A DNA stretch of 64,000 bases from Pedobacter antarcticus (GCF_900112985.1 NZ_FONS01000004.1:248001-312000), one strand, 5' to 3'. Numbered from the stretch's first letter, positions 1 through 8,792 are shown. Notes: generated from the sequence alone by a model not told the origin. Program-made: numbers and translations.

Positions 1-1247
1 GCTGTGTTTTTTGCATCAAAAGTCTGTCCGTAGAGTAACGGGGTAGAGCCATAGCTGTTTCTGGACAGGTAGTCAAATAAAGAAAAAGGGTTATCCGGAT
101 TACTCAGGTTGATATTAGTTTTGGCGTCTGCACGAATAATAATCAGCATATAAGAACTGAATCCAAACATTAAAAACACTGTGCTTAGTAGTGCCAGATT
201 TAATCTTGGATAGTGTTTTTTGATGCTATATTTAACTCCTGAAAATAATAGTAATGCAATAGTAATCAGTGAAGTTAATGCGCCTGATCCGAATGGTAAC
301 TTTAATTCATTTACAAAGAACAGATCCGTATACGCAGCAAAACTAACCATGTATTGGATAACGATAAATTGTACTAAACCAACAATTGCACAGCCTGCAA
401 GAAATGCTTTCAGCAAACCTTTAAAAGTAGTTTTTGAATAATGATGAAAGTACCAGGCCAGGGAGACTGCCGGAATGATGAGCAGGCTCAGAAGGTGGAT
501 ACCTATAGAAAGTCCGATTATAAATGCGATGAATAAAAGCCAGCGGTTGTCTGCCGTACTTTCCCACCGAAATACTGCCCAAAAGGTGATTGCTGTAAAT
601 AAAGATGACAACGCGTAGACCTCAGATTCCACTGCCGAGAACCAGAAAGTGTCTGAAAATGTGTAAGCTAAGGCGCCAACAGTTCCTGCCGCAAGTATCG
701 CCCAGGTATTTGACTGAAGATTTTTTCCGGATTTGACTTTAAGAGCCAGTGCGGTAATAGTCCAGAATAAAAACATAATTGTTGCTGCACTGGCCACTGC
801 GGCACTCCAGTTTACCCAGTAGGCAATTCTTGAGGTTTCTCCCATGGCCAGTAGAGTGAACATTTTGCCAATCATTAGAAAAAGGGGGGCGCCGGGCTGG
901 TGGCCAACCTGTAATTTATTAGCGGTTGCTATAAATTCTCCACAGTCCCAAAAGCTCACTGTTGGCTCCATGGTCAGCCAATAAGTAGTCAGGGCAATTA
1001 AAAACACGCCCCACCCGAATAAGGTATTTAGTCTTTTATAACGAAGTACGACTTTAGGCTGATTAATTATGTCGCTGAAATCCTGTTTGATATGAGATTT
1101 GATTTTGTCGAGGTCGAAGGCTTCGCCTTTCTCTTTTTCCAGTGCGGAGAGAATGTGGTCATATATCTCATCTTTTAACTGCCTGGTTAGCCCGAACTCA
1201 TTCAGACAAGACCTGATCTGTTCCTGTTGCGGGATACTAGCTTTCAT
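1..1247 (-). CDS. DUF2723 (GT117-like) membrane protein, 3' end cut by window edge
   Basis: The frame is open from the ATG at 1247 to the left edge of the window, about 415 codons, so the C-terminal part is missing. After a charged helical N-terminus of about 65 residues comes a membrane segment followed by WDCGEF and GHQPGAPLF, the hallmark of DUF2723, and then more hydrophobic segments. DUF2723 is related to TMEM260/GT117 O-mannosyltransferases, so a membrane glycosyltransferase acting on exported proteins is likely; the activity is inferred. The N-terminal extension resembles the permease-prefix helical domains that often accompany PadR regulators. The ATG overlaps the PadR stop codon (ATGA), so the two genes are translationally coupled. 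Family confident, function less so. Confidence 0.85.
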   Translation of the reverse strand, partial: MKASIPQQEQIRSCLNEFGLTRQLKDEIYDHILSALEKEKGEAFDLDKIKSHIKQDFSDIINQPKVVLRYKRLNTLFGWGVFLIALTTYWLTMEPTVSFWDCGEFIATANKLQVGHQPGAPLFLMIGKMFTLLAMGETSRIAYWVNWSAAVASAATIMFLFWTITALALKVKSGKNLQSNTWAILAAGTVGALAYTFSDTFWFSAVESEVYALSSLFTAITFWAVFRWESTADNRWLLFIAFIIGLSIGIHLLSLLIIPAVSLAWYFHHYSKTTFKGLLKAFLAGCAIVGLVQFIVIQYMVSFAAYTDLFFVNELKLPFGSGALTSLITIALLLFSGVKYSIKKHYPRLNLALLSTVFLMFGFSSYMLIIIRADAKTNINLSNPDNPFSLFDYLSRNSYGSTPLLYGQTFDAKNT

Positions 1248-1585
1248 GTACGTTCAGGTTTGAGGTTTAAAAGAAGCTTTAAGTTCTCCATAAAACTGGT
1301 TGTTTCCTGAACCTTTATTTCCAGCGCTTCCAGTCCGGCAGATGTCAACGCATAATACTTTCTGATGCGGTTATCGACTTGTTCAGTGCTGGTTTCCAAT
1401 AAACCTTCCGCCTCCATTTTATGAAGTGCGGGATACATAGCGCCTTCTGTCAGTTTGATTTCACCACTAGTGATGTCTTTTACCTTTTGAGTGATCTCAT
1501 AACCGTACATCCGGTCATTCTCCTTAAGCAGGTTCAGAATAATAGTCTGAAGACTGCCCTTCAACAAATTATTTGGTATATGCAT
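1244..1585 (-). CDS. PadR family transcriptional regulator
   Basis: A 113-residue protein with the PadR winged-helix arrangement: an N-terminal LLKGSLQTIILNLL helix, YGYEI, then TEGAMYPALHKME as recognition helix and a wing with RKYYALT. The C-terminal helix (about residues 85-110) is the short PadR dimerisation helix. It is the first gene of a two-gene unit with the DUF2723 gene, overlapping it by four bases, and so probably controls that membrane protein. The ATG lies inside one of several TATGCATAA-like sequences, and a TAnnTTTG box ends only four bases upstream, so the mRNA may be nearly leaderless. PadR proteins usually repress their own operon and respond to a ligand or partner; the signal here is unknown. 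Confidence 0.92.
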   Translation of the reverse strand: MHIPNNLLKGSLQTIILNLLKENDRMYGYEITQKVKDITSGEIKLTEGAMYPALHKMEAEGLLETSTEQVDNRIRKYYALTSAGLEALEIKVQETTSFMENLKLLLNLKPERT

Positions 1586-1633
1586 AAAACAAATATATAT
1601 AATTTACCTATATACATAAGAAAATTATGCATA
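1579..1633. promoter_or_regulatory. Candidate PadR operator cluster
   Basis: TATGCATAA at 1579-1587 covers the padR start codon. A second site forms an imperfect palindrome, TATACATAA (1611-1619) and TTATGCATA (1625-1633), matching at 8 of 9 positions with a 5-base spacer. Known PadR operators contain ATGTAT/ATACAT-like half sites, so autorepression here is a reasonable inference. Confidence 0.4.
1590..1597 (-). promoter_or_regulatory. -7 promoter box of padR
   Basis: TATATTTG on the minus strand matches the Bacteroidota -7 consensus TAnnTTTG exactly. Only four bases separate it from the ATG, which implies an almost leaderless transcript. No clear -33 TTG was found at the ideal distance. Confidence 0.45.
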
Positions 1634-1918
1634 CTGATTTATAGTATATTAGTCTACTTTCAACTTTTATTATGTATCATAATGGTCGTAATAATGGAAA
1701 TGGTTCTCCATGTACGTATGAGCAGGTTGATCTCTTGTCCTGCAGCCGCAGGTGTATTTCTTTTTGGGTTTACCGGATTTAATTAGGAGGGCTTAAGTCA
1801 GGAGTAAAGTTTTTAAAGCGATTATTGAATTGAAAATCAGTGTTTTGATAGTTTATTTTATTTTTTGGAAACCGTGACGGGTATATCCACCGTACATATG
1901 GCAAATATCAAAACTAAA
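1634..1918. other. Non-coding stretch between padR and FAS1 gene
   Basis: AT-rich sequence between two divergent genes. It must hold the promoter of the FAS1 gene; TATTTTTTGG at about 1859-1868 is close to the -7 consensus but has one extra T. No RNA gene or repeat was recognised. Confidence 0.4.
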
Positions 1919-2497
1919 ATGAAAAAAATATTCTTATCCGCATTTGCAATAGCAGCTATCGCATTTGCTTCAACAACAGCAGTTAAAGCACAATCGAGCA
2001 TGAAAATGTCTGCAGACACTAAAATGGTTGGTGGCGCTGAAATGTATCCTACCAAGGATATTATCGATAATGCTGTTAACTCTAAAGATCATACTACATT
2101 AGTTGCAGCTGTTAAAGCAGCGGGTTTAGTAGAAACCTTAAAAGGAACTGGTCCATTTACTGTGTTTGCCCCGACTAATGCTGCGTTTGATAAACTACCT
2201 AAAGGAACTGTAGCCACCTTGCTTAAACCAGAGAATAAAGCTGCACTGACTAAAATTTTAACGTATCACGTTGTTTCCGGAAAAATGGATAGCAAAGCAA
2301 TTGCTGCTGCAATTAAAGCCGGAAATGGTAAAGCTGAATTGACAACTGTTGAAGGCGGAAAGTTATGGGCCTGGATGGACGGTAAAAAATTGGTACTGAA
2401 AGATGCAAAAGGTGGAATGAGTACAGTAACTATTGCAGATGTAAACCAAAAAAATGGTGTCATTCATGTAGTAGATACCGTGCTGATGCCGAAATAA
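1919..2497 (+). CDS. Secreted fasciclin (FAS1) domain protein
   Basis: The start at 1919 puts a clean signal peptide at the N-terminus (MKKIFLSAFAIAAIAFA, cleavage near KAQ at residue 24). The in-frame upstream starts at 1865 and 1898 would bury it. One FAS1 domain of about 135 residues follows, with the H1 motif (FTVFAPTNAAFDKLP), the H2 region (ILTYHVVSGKMDS) and the closing strand VIHVVDTVLMPK. FAS1 proteins are periplasmic or surface adhesion-type proteins; no specific ligand can be read from the sequence. It is monocistronic and followed by a strong terminator hairpin. Confidence 0.9.
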   Translation: MKKIFLSAFAIAAIAFASTTAVKAQSSMKMSADTKMVGGAEMYPTKDIIDNAVNSKDHTTLVAAVKAAGLVETLKGTGPFTVFAPTNAAFDKLPKGTVATLLKPENKAALTKILTYHVVSGKMDSKAIAAAIKAGNGKAELTTVEGGKLWAWMDGKKLVLKDAKGGMSTVTIADVNQKNGVIHVVDTVLMPK

Positions 2498-2520
2498 CGA
2501 CTTCAGATTTAAATACTTCA

Positions 2521-2564
2521 AAAAGACCGCTTCTGGACCGACGTTTCAGAAGCGGTCTTTTTTT
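2521..2564 (+). terminator. Rho-independent terminator after FAS1 gene
   Basis: A 15-base stem (AAAAGACCGCTTCTG with CAGAAGCGGTCTTTT) around an 11-base loop, running into a T tract. Confidence 0.9.
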
Positions 2565-2630
2565 GTGAATTGGCTAGAGGTTCGGAAGGAACCATTTACG
2601 ATTGTAGCTCATTAAAATGAAAGCTTTTGG

Positions 2631-2638
2631 TATTTTTG
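2631..2638 (+). promoter_or_regulatory. -7 box of osmC-like gene
   Basis: TATTTTTG matches TAnnTTTG and ends five bases before the ATG at 2644. This favours 2644 over the upstream ATG at 2617 and again suggests a near-leaderless mRNA. Confidence 0.4.
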
Positions 2639-2643
2639 TTCCG

Positions 2644-3132
2644 ATGAATAGAGAACATAACTACAAATTGTCTTTAAAATGGGATGGAAATAAGGGGCAG
2701 GGCACTTCTGATTATAAAGCTTATGGGCGTGAGTATTCAGTAGGTATCGCAGAAAAGGAAACTCTTATTGGCTCTGCAGATCCAACATTCAGAGGAGATA
2801 AAACCAAATATAATCCCGAAGATATGCTGGTCACAGCACTAAGTGCCTGTCATCTCTTATCTTATTTGCATGTCTGCACAGTCGGGGGAGTAGTCGTAGT
2901 AGACTATGTTGACAACGCGACCGGCCTGATGGTAACCAAATCAGATGGATCTGGTCATTTTGTTGAGGTTGTACTCAATCCTGTGGTGACGGTTGCCGAC
3001 CCTTCCATGGTTGAAAGAGCAATGGAATTCCATAAAAAAGCCAGTGAATTATGTTTTATTGCGAACTCTGTAAATTTTCCGGTGAAACATGTACCGGTGG
3101 TTAATGTAAATGCTAAACCCGATATCAATTAG
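2644..3132 (+). CDS. OsmC family peroxiredoxin-like protein
   Basis: A 162-residue OsmC fold protein. It shows the two conserved cysteines, one in LSACHLLSYL and one in SELCFIANS, that form the thiol pair reducing organic hydroperoxides in OsmC/Ohr proteins. The N-terminal part (HNYKLSLKWDG..GQGTSDYKAYGREY) fits the OsmC subgroup of cytoplasmic detoxification enzymes found in Bacteroidota. An upstream in-frame ATG at 2617 would add nine residues unlike the family and would place the promoter box inside the gene, so 2644 is preferred. Ohr itself is less likely because the sequence between the cysteines is of the general OsmC type. Substrate unknown. Confidence 0.9.
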   Translation: MNREHNYKLSLKWDGNKGQGTSDYKAYGREYSVGIAEKETLIGSADPTFRGDKTKYNPEDMLVTALSACHLLSYLHVCTVGGVVVVDYVDNATGLMVTKSDGSGHFVEVVLNPVVTVADPSMVERAMEFHKKASELCFIANSVNFPVKHVPVVNVNAKPDIN

Positions 3133-3149
3133 AAATACCATTTATAGAA

Positions 3150-3440
3150 GAGTTTTGGTCAACCGATTAGTAGATGTACCAGGAGCAACAACTACTGTTG
3201 CTTCAATCATAGCTGAGGGAGACGTCCTGAATTCGGAGTCTAAGGCGTGGTATGTAGAAAAAGACGGGCCGGTGCTTAACTCCACTTAAATACAATTCTT
3301 TTGCAAGTGCTGGCAGCAAAACAAGAAAAGAGCGTAAGGAGATTTTTAAAGGATTTGCTGTTAGATAATGATAAGGTATCACAAAGTTATGCCCAACGTA
3401 AATCCTTTTACATTCGGAATCGTGAAGGCGCCTGTCCATG
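3150..3440 (+). pseudogene. Possible decayed coding fragments
   Basis: Two short open stretches in different frames on the plus strand (about 3171-3289 and 3280-3440) have amino-acid composition like real protein. The second contains KQEKSVRRFLKDLLLDND and ends in a stop near 3440. Neither has a convincing start, and no family was recognised. They may be remnants of one or two small genes, or chance. The rest of 3133-3502 holds nothing recognisable. Confidence 0.2.
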
Positions 3441-3502
3441 AATATAATAATCCGAAGAGCTGATTAAATACTGGCATTGATTTAATAAAACAATCCCCAA
3501 AT

Positions 3503-5335
3503 TCAAAGCGTCCATGTCATAAGACCTATCCACCCATTTATAAGCAGAACATAACAAATAAAGACTAATGAGAACGATATCGATACTATAATCCATCTAC
3601 TGAGTCGGGTACGAATAGCAGTCCATTCCTTGAATACAATAAAGAGATTCAGGATAGAAAAAATACCGAAAAGGGTAAATCCTAAAAAAATAGAAATTGA
3701 GATTAAACCTGGCACTTGAAGCTGATAAAGTAAATAATTGCTCTTTTTTACCTCCATAAAGAAATAGATTCCCCAGGAGAGAAACATGACGCTTATCATT
3801 GGTAGCACTCTTATTTTAAGTTGTTTTAAGCTTAACTTCTTAAAGGTGAAGTAAAATAAAGCACCAAATCCCATTAAAACCGACAACATTGCAAAAATAC
3901 CGGCTAAAAGCATCACTATTCGCCAGCTTATAGCGCTTATAGCAGAAACCTGTTCAGCGTAATGTTTATTTATAATTAAAACTCTTTTGCCATCCCCATT
4001 TGTCGCAAAAGCTATTTCAGCTGTCTCTGATCCCGGTTGGATAAAGATCAACGGAGTGGTCTGTAATAATTTATGTTTCTTTCCAACGATGTTAAAATTA
4101 ACTGTGTCATTTTCAACCTCAATCTTTACAAGCATAAAACGATCTACAAATGCTAATAAATCAAATCTCGGATCTTCTAGCTGATAATAGCCAAAGTATG
4201 GTGTTATCTCTTTTATATTTAAAGGTTGGGCTTTTACACCTGCCGTAGGTTTATTTTTCATCAGGTACCCGTTGATTAAAGATTCGATACCAGCAAGGCC
4301 GTTTGCATTAGATGATATAACGAACCCATATCCTGATTGTCTGTCATACCTGTAGCTTGATCTGCACGTTCCTAATATGCCATCATGTCCCCTGAGCCTT
4401 CCAAAATCCTCATTACCCAAAGCGTATCCACTTTTTAATCCGGCGTTGGCGGCTAAAGAACTAGTAGGGGTTTCCATTCTGCTAATGCTTGCTGGTTTTA
4501 GGATTGGGAAACCATTTTTAAGGAAAAGTTGTAAAAATTTTATCATATCGTCAGACGATGACCATAAAGATCCCGCGGCTGCAGGCAAAAGTGTTACTGA
4601 AGGCACTTCTTTCAGATGCCCCGAGGAACTGCTGTATTCTTTAACATTTTGATCTGGAGTCCGGCTCCAGGCGTTAAAACCAGAAGAGTTCATATTAAGG
4701 GGCGTAAGTATGTTATCCGTCAGATATTGATCATATTCCATACCAGTGAGCTTGTATATGATATAAGCAAGTATGACATAGTTTACATTACAATAAGTAT
4801 ATCTTTCTGAAGGTCTCCATCTGCAACTCATTGAGGACTGCTGAAGTAACATCATTTTTTTTGTACTATATGATTTTTGATCAATACTATACATTTTGTT
4901 TAGCTTAAAATCGTCAAACCCGGATGTGTTTTCTAGTAAATTAACTATTCTGACCGGGTTAGAGTTTTCCCATTTATTTGTAAATGGTATTTCTGGTGCA
5001 ATTTCTTTTAACGGGTCGTTTAGGTTCAATTTCCCCTGCTCAACAAGTTTCTGTATAGCTATAGCCATAAAGGATTTTGTTATGGATCCCAACCTGAAAC
5101 GCGTCCGGTTAGTTACCGGTCGTTTAATTTTTATATCTGCATAACCAAACCCGCCAGAATATAAGACAGAATCTTTTGTTGTAATTCCAAGCATCAGACC
5201 TGGAATATTGTTTTTGCGAACAAGGATAGCTATAGAATCGGTGAGATCTTTAATAGAGTTAATTGCTTTAGGAACCTGTGCACAACAAACAGTGCTAATC
5301 TGGAACGCGAGTATGAAAAAGATACATTTTTGCAT
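3503..5335 (-). CDS. Membrane-anchored serine hydrolase (beta-lactamase/AmpC-like)
   Basis: A 610-residue protein with a signal peptide (residues 1-19) and a PF00144-type serine hydrolase domain to about residue 380. The SxxK nucleophile motif is S84-I-T-K87, the YxN motif is Y181-C-N183, and a GHDG motif replaces the KTG triad. A soluble linker and about five transmembrane helices (about residues 470-605) follow, so the catalytic domain should face the periplasm while the tail spans the inner membrane. Such proteins act as D-aminopeptidases, esterases or peptidoglycan hydrolases rather than true beta-lactamases; the substrate cannot be assigned. It is divergent from the LytS-type kinase gene at 5459, with which it may be co-regulated. 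Confidence 0.85.
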   Translation of the reverse strand: MQKCIFFILAFQISTVCCAQVPKAINSIKDLTDSIAILVRKNNIPGLMLGITTKDSVLYSGGFGYADIKIKRPVTNRTRFRLGSITKSFMAIAIQKLVEQGKLNLNDPLKEIAPEIPFTNKWENSNPVRIVNLLENTSGFDDFKLNKMYSIDQKSYSTKKMMLLQQSSMSCRWRPSERYTYCNVNYVILAYIIYKLTGMEYDQYLTDNILTPLNMNSSGFNAWSRTPDQNVKEYSSSSGHLKEVPSVTLLPAAAGSLWSSSDDMIKFLQLFLKNGFPILKPASISRMETPTSSLAANAGLKSGYALGNEDFGRLRGHDGILGTCRSSYRYDRQSGYGFVISSNANGLAGIESLINGYLMKNKPTAGVKAQPLNIKEITPYFGYYQLEDPRFDLLAFVDRFMLVKIEVENDTVNFNIVGKKHKLLQTTPLIFIQPGSETAEIAFATNGDGKRVLIINKHYAEQVSAISAISWRIVMLLAGIFAMLSVLMGFGALFYFTFKKLSLKQLKIRVLPMISVMFLSWGIYFFMEVKKSNYLLYQLQVPGLISISIFLGFTLFGIFSILNLFIVFKEWTAIRTRLSRWIIVSISFSLVFICYVLLINGWIGLMTWTL

Positions 5336-5458
5336 ATTATTTTTTTAACTGATGCAAATATGATCCGATAATCAAACATTATCCCAGAGTGGGTTCGGAA
5401 GCTATTAATCTATACACAGATGTGTTAAATATGGTGCTTAATCCTAAACACCTGATTC

Positions 5459-6574
5459 ATGGAGATGGACACCAATATTTTAATGTTTAACCTTATTCCT
5501 GAAACTATACGTTTCATTTTGGATATTCGAGGCATGGAAGTAATTAAAAAAGCCATTGCGAGTCTATTCGAAAAAGGAACCAAAGTACATCTTTATTTTC
5601 TTGTAGGTCTTTTTTTAGCTACGGCTTTAGTGACATTGCAGAAGCGTGATTTTATAGAAATTATCCCAAGAGCATTTTTGTTTTACGTGATGGTCGTTTG
5701 TTGTGTTTATGCTGGAAGATGGCTTACACGGCAATTTTTAATAAAAAACAGGTGGGCTTACCTTATATTATTCGGGGGTATAACTGTTATAGTTTTTTCA
5801 ATAATCAGTACAAGTTTGCTAATCTATCTTTTCGGGAATACGAATGAAGGTGACGTGTCTGACTTTTTGATTACCACCCCGCTATTTGTTATCATTATGA
5901 TATTTTGTGGTGGATTTATAGCTATTACCAGAACAGTAATACAACAGCAAATTAATGAAGTAAAGATTTTGCAAAACCAAGCTGAAACTGAATTAAACTT
6001 ACTTACAAATAGATTGAGTCCACATTTTCTTTTTAATACTTTAAATAATTTATATGGACTATCTATTAGCGAACATAGGAAAGTACCGGGGCTATTGCTT
6101 AAACTTTCTGCATTATTAAGCTACGCTCTTTACAGCTCCAGTGAGACATATGTAAAACTAAATGATGAACTGGACTATATTAATAATTTTATTGATTTAG
6201 AAAAGGTAAGGGTTAGCGACCGGCTGGTTTTAAATGTAGATATTACTAAGGTTAATGGCGATATAAATATTGCGCCAATGGTGCTGATTGTTTTTGTGGA
6301 AAATGCTTTCAAACACGCGAAAAACACTTTGGACAAACAAATTAGGATAGATATAAGAATATGGGTAGACCAACAATTTATTCACTTCTTCATTAAAAAT
6401 AATTGTCCTGACGGGCTTGTCGGTGTCCGGGACGATATGGAATCTGGATTGGGGATAGTAACGACTGTAAAACGACTCGATCTGTTATATGGAGACAATT
6501 ACAGTCTGGATTATGGTAAGGTAAAAAGTGACTTTTGCGTAAATCTAAAAATTAAAAATGATGCAAAATCTTAA
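5459..6574 (+). CDS. LytS-type sensor histidine kinase
   Basis: A 371-residue kinase with four predicted membrane helices in residues 45-160 and no large extracellular domain. The His_kinase motif LSPHFLFNTLNNLYGLS follows, with H189 as the expected phosphoacceptor, and then a GHKL ATPase domain with an N-box in VFVENAFKHA and a glycine-rich SGLGIVTTVKRL. It is the 5TM/4TM LytS-like class typical of Bacteroidota. The stop codon overlaps the downstream response regulator by 17 bases, so the two are a cognate pair. The ATG at 5459 gives a short soluble N-terminus; a second ATG lies at 5465. The signal sensed is unknown. Confidence 0.92.
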   Translation: MEMDTNILMFNLIPETIRFILDIRGMEVIKKAIASLFEKGTKVHLYFLVGLFLATALVTLQKRDFIEIIPRAFLFYVMVVCCVYAGRWLTRQFLIKNRWAYLILFGGITVIVFSIISTSLLIYLFGNTNEGDVSDFLITTPLFVIIMIFCGGFIAITRTVIQQQINEVKILQNQAETELNLLTNRLSPHFLFNTLNNLYGLSISEHRKVPGLLLKLSALLSYALYSSSETYVKLNDELDYINNFIDLEKVRVSDRLVLNVDITKVNGDINIAPMVLIVFVENAFKHAKNTLDKQIRIDIRIWVDQQFIHFFIKNNCPDGLVGVRDDMESGLGIVTTVKRLDLLYGDNYSLDYGKVKSDFCVNLKIKNDAKS

Positions 6575-7265
6575 TTGTTTAATTGTTGATGATGAACCAA
6601 TAGCAAGAAAAATTCTTGTTGATTATTGTAGTTATCTCCCAATTTTAAATATAGTTGGTGTATGCGGAAGTGCTTTTGAAGCACGGGATATTCTTTTAAA
6701 TCAAAAAGTTGACGTCGTCTTTTTAGACATAAATATGCCTGTTTTAGATGGGATTAGCTTTTTGGTCACTATTAAAAAACCTCCACGAATTATCTTTACA
6801 ACTGCCTATAAAAAATATGCAGCTACCGCTTTCGATTTAGCGGCCTCTGATTACCTTGTTAAGCCATTTTCGTTAGAGAGATTCATACAAGCGGTCGATA
6901 GGGTATCGATTCCTGTTGACAATTCTCATAACTCTGCTGCGACAAATGATGAGTTTATTCTGATTAAGACCGAAAACAAAATTTACAATGTTATAAAAGG
7001 TGACATCTTCTATTTGGAGGCCAAAGGTAATTATACGCATCTTGTTTTTGAAGATAATATATTAAAGCCTAAAATGGCACTATCTAGTTTGGAAAAACTA
7101 TTACCAGAAGGACAGTTTCTCCGTGTTCATCGATCTTTTATTATTAATAGAACTAGAATAAATCATATTGAGGGTAATCGGATATTTATGAGAAATTTCG
7201 AAATACCAATTGGTTACAGTTTTAAAGAGAGTTTTATGATGACATTAAATATAAAAGATAACTGA
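6558..7265 (+). CDS. LytTR family response regulator
   Basis: A 235-residue protein with a receiver domain (acidic DD at 11-12, phosphoacceptor D57 in FLDINMP, K102 region in YLVKPF) and a C-terminal LytTR DNA-binding domain from about residue 135 (FYLEAKGNYTHL, FLRVHRSFIIN). LytTR regulators bind imperfect direct repeats upstream of target genes. It overlaps the preceding LytS-type kinase by 17 bases and is surely its partner. Targets are not evident; the divergent serine hydrolase gene is one candidate. Confidence 0.93.
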   Translation: MMQNLNCLIVDDEPIARKILVDYCSYLPILNIVGVCGSAFEARDILLNQKVDVVFLDINMPVLDGISFLVTIKKPPRIIFTTAYKKYAATAFDLAASDYLVKPFSLERFIQAVDRVSIPVDNSHNSAATNDEFILIKTENKIYNVIKGDIFYLEAKGNYTHLVFEDNILKPKMALSSLEKLLPEGQFLRVHRSFIINRTRINHIEGNRIFMRNFEIPIGYSFKESFMMTLNIKDN

Positions 7266-7374
7266 TACAATTAAGGTTAAGGTAAAAGATGCACATTTTA
7301 TTACTCTAGATCATGATCAGCTGCAAGGGGAATCTATACCACTTCGAGAGTGATCAATACTTCGTTTATCGCTC

Positions 7375-7551
7375 CTAAACATCGCCATACGCACGATGTT
7401 GAATGGTTTCAACTACTGAGTCTTCAAGAGTTTTTAGCGCAGCTATTACGCTTTCGTTTACCTCCGTTTCTTCAATGAAGGTTTGAATCAGACAATCATT
7501 GGTTTGCATTGAACAATTTTCTGATCCGATGGCCTGATAACTTTGTATCAT
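7375..7551 (-). CDS. Possible small hypothetical protein (58 aa)
   Basis: A minus-strand frame with ATG at 7551 encodes a 58-residue acidic peptide including CLIQTFIEETEVNESVIAAL. Codon choice looks natural, but there is no recognisable family, no Shine-Dalgarno and no clear promoter. It lies divergently beside a decayed plus-strand fragment in a gene-poor stretch (7266-7803). It may be a real small gene or chance. Confidence 0.25.
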   Translation of the reverse strand: MIQSYQAIGSENCSMQTNDCLIQTFIEETEVNESVIAALKTLEDSVVETIQHRAYGDV

Positions 7552-7570
7552 AATAATTAAGAATAATATT

Positions 7571-7758
7571 ATGACTACTGTAATCACGGAATTTCCAAAG
7601 AAAGAGCATTCATCAATTGAGTTGGAAGATATCTTCCAGAAACCCACAGGGAATAGTCCTATTACATTATTGAAAAATTGGAATCTGAAAGGGATTTGCA
7701 AAATCATGCTGAATTAGTGGCAGAGAAAGGATATACGGCATCTTCAGCAGATTTGTGA
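7571..7758 (+). pseudogene. Frameshifted small gene, Nif11-leader-like
   Basis: An ATG at 7571 opens a frame starting MTTVITEFPKKEHSSIELED that ends at 7717. From about 7656 another frame reads YIIEKLESERDLQNHAEL and then VAEKGYTASSADL before a stop at 7756-7758. The second part resembles the C-terminal half of Nif11-type leader peptides of ribosomal peptide natural products (EK..S...LQ....L.A...GY...DL). Joining the two needs one frameshift, and the stop right after the DL leaves no core peptide. The similarity is by eye; no modification enzyme is nearby. Confidence 0.3.
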
Positions 7759-7803
7759 AAATGAGTGGGATATATTATTCTTCGGACTTTAAATTAAGAA
7801 AAA

Positions 7804-8631
7804 ATGAAAACAGTATTAATTACAGGTACATCTTCGGGAATTGGAAGAGCCGCAGTATTAAAATTCAACAACGAAGGCTGGAATGTGGTCGCTACGATGC
7901 GTGACCCATCCAATGAAACGGAATTAAACCAATTGGATAATACTCTTGTTGTTGCTTTGGATGTCCAGAAACCTGAAACCATCACTCAAGCTATCGACGC
8001 TGTAATAAATAAATTCGGACAGATTGACGCAGTCGTGAACAATGCCGGAGCTGCAATATTTGGCGTGTTTGAGATGGCGACAGAAGATCAGGTGAATAAA
8101 ATATTTGACACTAACGTATTTGGACCAATGCGTGTTTTGAGGGCTATTCTTCCTCATTTCAGGGCACAACGTTCAGGAACCATAATCAATATCACTTCGC
8201 AGGGGGGAAGAATTACTTTTCCAACCTGTAGTATTTATCACGCAACCAAATTTTCTCTGGAAGGATTAACCGAAGCTATTGCCTATGAATTAATCCCCTT
8301 TGGAATACGTACAAAAATAGTAGAGCCGGGCTCAACAGCTACAAAATTTGTTGGTGGAGCAGAACTGACAGCAGGGGAGGTTCCTGAATATGAGGAATTT
8401 ATTAAAATAGGCTTAGGAAACTGGGCTAAATATGATACTATGACTTCTCAGCCCGAAGAAATAGCGGAAACTATTTTCATAGCAGCAACTGATGATAACG
8501 ATCAATTGAGATACAAAGCAGGTAGAGATACGGAACTGTATATAGGAAAAATGCAAAATGGAGATGATCAGTCTTATGTAGACTATATGCGTGAAAGGTT
8601 TATTCCAGAATATTTAGATAAAAAACAATAG
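7804..8631 (+). CDS. Short-chain dehydrogenase/reductase
   Basis: A 275-residue classical SDR with the TGTSSGIG cofactor loop at residues 7-14, NNAGAA, the serine in NITSQGG, and the YHATK catalytic tyrosine-lysine motif near residue 150. The region after PFGIRTKIVEPG is longer than in minimal SDRs and resembles the group of NAD(P)-dependent oxidoreductases found with AraC regulators. The substrate cannot be assigned. It is followed at once by a decayed SDR fragment and then by an AraC regulator in the same direction; a functional link to that regulator is plausible but unproven. Confidence 0.9.
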   Translation: MKTVLITGTSSGIGRAAVLKFNNEGWNVVATMRDPSNETELNQLDNTLVVALDVQKPETITQAIDAVINKFGQIDAVVNNAGAAIFGVFEMATEDQVNKIFDTNVFGPMRVLRAILPHFRAQRSGTIINITSQGGRITFPTCSIYHATKFSLEGLTEAIAYELIPFGIRTKIVEPGSTATKFVGGAELTAGEVPEYEEFIKIGLGNWAKYDTMTSQPEEIAETIFIAATDDNDQLRYKAGRDTELYIGKMQNGDDQSYVDYMRERFIPEYLDKKQ

Positions 8632-8633
8632 CC

Positions 8634-8767
8634 ATGAATTTCAAAGAAAGCACAGTACTTATCACCGGCGCAGGAATGGGCCTTGCGGCCGCAAGCTGAT
8701 GGCTCAGAACTTACTTTCGCTCGCCCTTAGCGGCTTTATTAATGGTCAACAGGCAACCGGAGCTTAA
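8634..8767 (+). pseudogene. Remnant of a second SDR gene
   Basis: Two bases after the intact SDR, an ATG opens MNFKESTVLITGAGMGLAAA, the cofactor-binding N-terminus of an SDR, and ends in a stop. In the next frame LMAQNLLSLALSGFINGQQ runs to a stop at 8765-8767 and resembles start and end pieces of one protein. The middle (about 200 codons) is gone, so this is an internal-deletion pseudogene with a frameshift. Confidence 0.6.
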
Positions 8768-8792
8768 TTATTTATAAATTTATAGGACGATA

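Noticed and set aside
1865..1918. Longer start of the FAS1 protein
   Set aside because: It would place 18 residues before a perfect signal peptide.
7552..7707. N-terminal extension of the minus-strand frame ending at 7375
   Set aside because: It only mirrors the plus-strand fragment 7571-7758; the part after the ATG at 7551 is kept as a weak call.
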